A stretch of 6,259 nt of DNA. It comes from Clostridia bacterium (GTDB lineage Bacteria; Bacillota_E; SLMV01; PUMD01). The notes under the pieces were generated by a model that saw only the letters and a list, made by a program, of their open reading frames with translations, ran no database searches and was not told the DNA's origin. Of this stretch, positions 4,870 to 6,259 are shown piece by piece (position 1 is the stretch's first letter; each line of letters opens with the position of its first letter). A program made the translations under genes and the position numbers. The DNA lies in contig PWUC01000132.1 in assembly GCA_003562655.1 (NCBI GenBank), positions 1 to 6,259 on the forward strand, in the 5' to 3' direction.

Positions 4870-6259
4870 ATGAGAGCACATCTCTGGGCACTCGCGTTGT
4901 TGTGGATAGTTGTCGCTGTCGTACCGGGCGGCTGCGCCGTCCTCGGAACCGCAGCCATTTCCCCGGGAGATGCCGACGAGTACCAGGTGGGCAATGTGCC
5001 GTTCACCGTGCGGCACGTCCCGTCGGCCACCTTCCCGGCGGGTGTGGAGGACGAAGAGGAGGCGACGGTTGCACACGATTTCTGGATCGGCGAGATGCCC
5101 GTGACCTACGAGCTATGGTATGAAGTCCGGGTTTGGGCGGAGGAGAGAGGATACAATTTCCGTAACCCGGGGTACGAGGGAAGCGACGGGAATCGCGGGA
5201 GGGAACCGTCAGAGGACCGGTACCAGCCGGTGACCAGGATCAACTGGTATGAGGCCATGGTCTGGTGCAACGCCCTGTCGGAATACATGGGGTTCCTCCC
5301 CATCTACATCCACGAGGGACAAGTGTACCGGGATTCCACCGACCGCGCCGACCCCGAGGGCTTTCTTGTGCAGCAGGTCATCGGTTTTCGCCTGCCCACG
5401 TCGGACGAGTGGGAGCTGGCCGCCCGGTACCGGGGCCGGGACCGGAGGCACGGGGCCATCCGGTGCCCCGACGGTGGCCGCATCTACTACACGCCGGGCA
5501 GTTATGCCAGCGGCGCCACCGGTCCCTACACGGACGAGGAGGCCACCGCCGCGGCGGCCTGGTATCCGGGCAATACCGACGGACAGACGCAGCCCGTGGG
5601 CGGGAAACCCCCGGACGGCAACCACCTCGGTCTGTACGACATGAGCGGCAACGTTTTCGAATGGGTCGATGCTCCTGAGGGGGGCGAGCCCCTACTTCGC
5701 GGTGGATCCATCTCCGGCAACATCGCCGATCTGCAGGTGGGCATGGCAAACCCGCGGGGGTCCCCCCGGCCCGGCACTACCTTCACCAATGTCGGCCTGC
5801 GCGTCGTGTTGGCCCTCGAGGTGGCGCCGACAGAGGTGGTCGTCGTCTTTGATCGGGAGGACGTCGGGCGCGAGGAAGAGCTCGAGAAAGAGGATATAGT
5901 TGATGAGGATGTCCCCTATCCCGTCGGAAGCCTCGTCGAGGTGCAGTGGCAGGGCAACTGGTACAGCGCCCAGGTGCTGGAGACCGATGGGGACCGTCAC
6001 TACATCTCCTACGAAGGCTACGACAGCAGCTGGGATGAGTGGGTCGACTCCTCGCGCATTCGGGACCGGAGCGACGAGCTGGTCATCGAGACCATCGAGC
6101 GGGCGGCCGTCGTCGTGGATCACGGTACGGACCTGGCAGACGTGGAGTTCCCCGGGGAGGTCCAGGTGACGCTGCAGGATGGTTCCACTTTCTGGGCCGA
6201 CGTGCAGTGGGGTCGCGCCCCCTACGATCCCGATGCGGAGGGGGAGTACCCGTTTTCCG
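4870..6259 (+). CDS. SUMF1/FGE-fold lipoprotein with Tudor-like and Ig-like modules (3' end outside the window)
   Basis: 463 residues are visible, with no stop codon before the window edge. The N-terminus has one Arg, a hydrophobic core (about 5-18) and a relaxed lipobox ending VPGG-C22, so it is probably a lipoprotein exported to the envelope. Residues about 43-318 match the formylglycine-generating-enzyme/SUMF1 fold (FGE-sulfatase family): FWIGEMPVTYELW (71-83), VTRINWYEAMVWCN (121-134), GFRLPTSDEWELAAR (172-186), GLYDMSGNVFEWV (254-266), RGGS (277-280) and VGLRVV near 310-315. The catalytic cysteine pair expected between RGGS and the final GFR motif is absent; the only cysteines are C22, C133 and C199. 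Formylglycine synthesis is therefore unlikely, and a binding or structural role is more plausible. An acidic linker (about 331-350) leads to a Tudor-knot-like module (351-398; GNWYSAQVL, YEGYDSSWDEWV). A Big_4-like Ig module begins near 411 (PGEVQVTLQDGS, VQW, YDPDAEGEY). The ATG is chosen for the signal peptide and the purine-rich AAGGGGGAG ending 4 nt upstream. Confidence 0.85.
   Translation, partial: MRAHLWALALLWIVVAVVPGGCAVLGTAAISPGDADEYQVGNVPFTVRHVPSATFPAGVEDEEEATVAHDFWIGEMPVTYELWYEVRVWAEERGYNFRNPGYEGSDGNRGREPSEDRYQPVTRINWYEAMVWCNALSEYMGFLPIYIHEGQVYRDSTDRADPEGFLVQQVIGFRLPTSDEWELAARYRGRDRRHGAIRCPDGGRIYYTPGSYASGATGPYTDEEATAAAAWYPGNTDGQTQPVGGKPPDGNHLGLYDMSGNVFEWVDAPEGGEPLLRGGSISGNIADLQVGMANPRGSPRPGTTFTNVGLRVVLALEVAPTEVVVVFDREDVGREEELEKEDIVDEDVPYPVGSLVEVQWQGNWYSAQVLETDGDRHYISYEGYDSSWDEWVDSSRIRDRSDELVIETIERAAVVVDHGTDLADVEFPGEVQVTLQDGSTFWADVQWGRAPYDPDAEGEYPFS

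Noticed and set aside
4324..5076. Minus-strand open frame of 250 codons across the gap and the lipoprotein start
   Set aside because: The composition is erratic (scattered Cys, Arg, His and Pro without family pattern), and it runs antisense through the well-supported signal peptide and the start of the FGE-fold domain.
4779..5126. Plus-strand frame with a GTG start 10 nt after AGGAGG (4763-4768)
   Set aside because: The ribosome-binding-like motif is attractive, but the frame overlaps the lipoprotein gene for about 250 bases out of frame and becomes a run of Arg, Cys and Gly residues with no recognisable domain.

Overview
The window comes from a fairly GC-rich bacterium. No gene in it fixes the taxonomy. 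A lipoprotein carrying a formylglycine-generating-enzyme (SUMF1) fold, a Tudor-like module and a bacterial Ig-like module would suit a diderm such as a spirochaete or a related environmental lineage, but that is inference. No mobile element, CRISPR array, tRNA or rRNA gene was recognised.

Minus strand, about 273-3767: three consecutive paralogous metal-dependent amidohydrolases of 387, 389 and 384 residues (imidazolonepropionase-like superfamily, COG1228 type). They are packed as one operon transcribed right to left. Gaps are 5 and 1 nt, and each downstream Shine-Dalgarno sequence lies inside the end of the preceding gene, which implies translational coupling. All three keep the metal-ligand histidines and the C-terminal aspartate, so all look catalytically competent. 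Their substrates cannot be read from sequence. The first and third genes resemble each other more than the middle one.

Divergent regulatory region, 3768-3960: on the plus strand there is a perfect TTGACA -35 with a TATAAG/TAAGAT -10. Just after the expected start of transcription lies a perfect 8-bp inverted repeat with a 5-nt spacer (3899-3919) that looks like a repressor operator. A textbook ribosome binding site follows.

Plus strand, 3961-4230: that promoter serves an unrecognised 89-residue cytoplasmic protein with 16 Cys and 13 His. It has a basic His-rich N-terminal half and an acidic Cys-rich C-terminal half, with cysteine clusters recurring every 12-13 residues. It looks like a metal-binding or metallothionein-like protein under repressor control and is the most interesting item in the window. 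A GC-rich hairpin follows it.

Plus strand, 4231-4869: about 640 bases in which I can support no gene. Plus strand, 4870 to the window end: a lipoprotein gene, cut by the window edge. It encodes a lipobox-like signal peptide, a SUMF1/FGE-type domain without the catalytic cysteines, an acidic linker, a Tudor-knot-like module and the start of a Big_4-type Ig-like module.

The amidohydrolase operon and the Cys/His gene share an upstream region. A functional link through metal supply is possible but unproven, and the lipoprotein looks independent.
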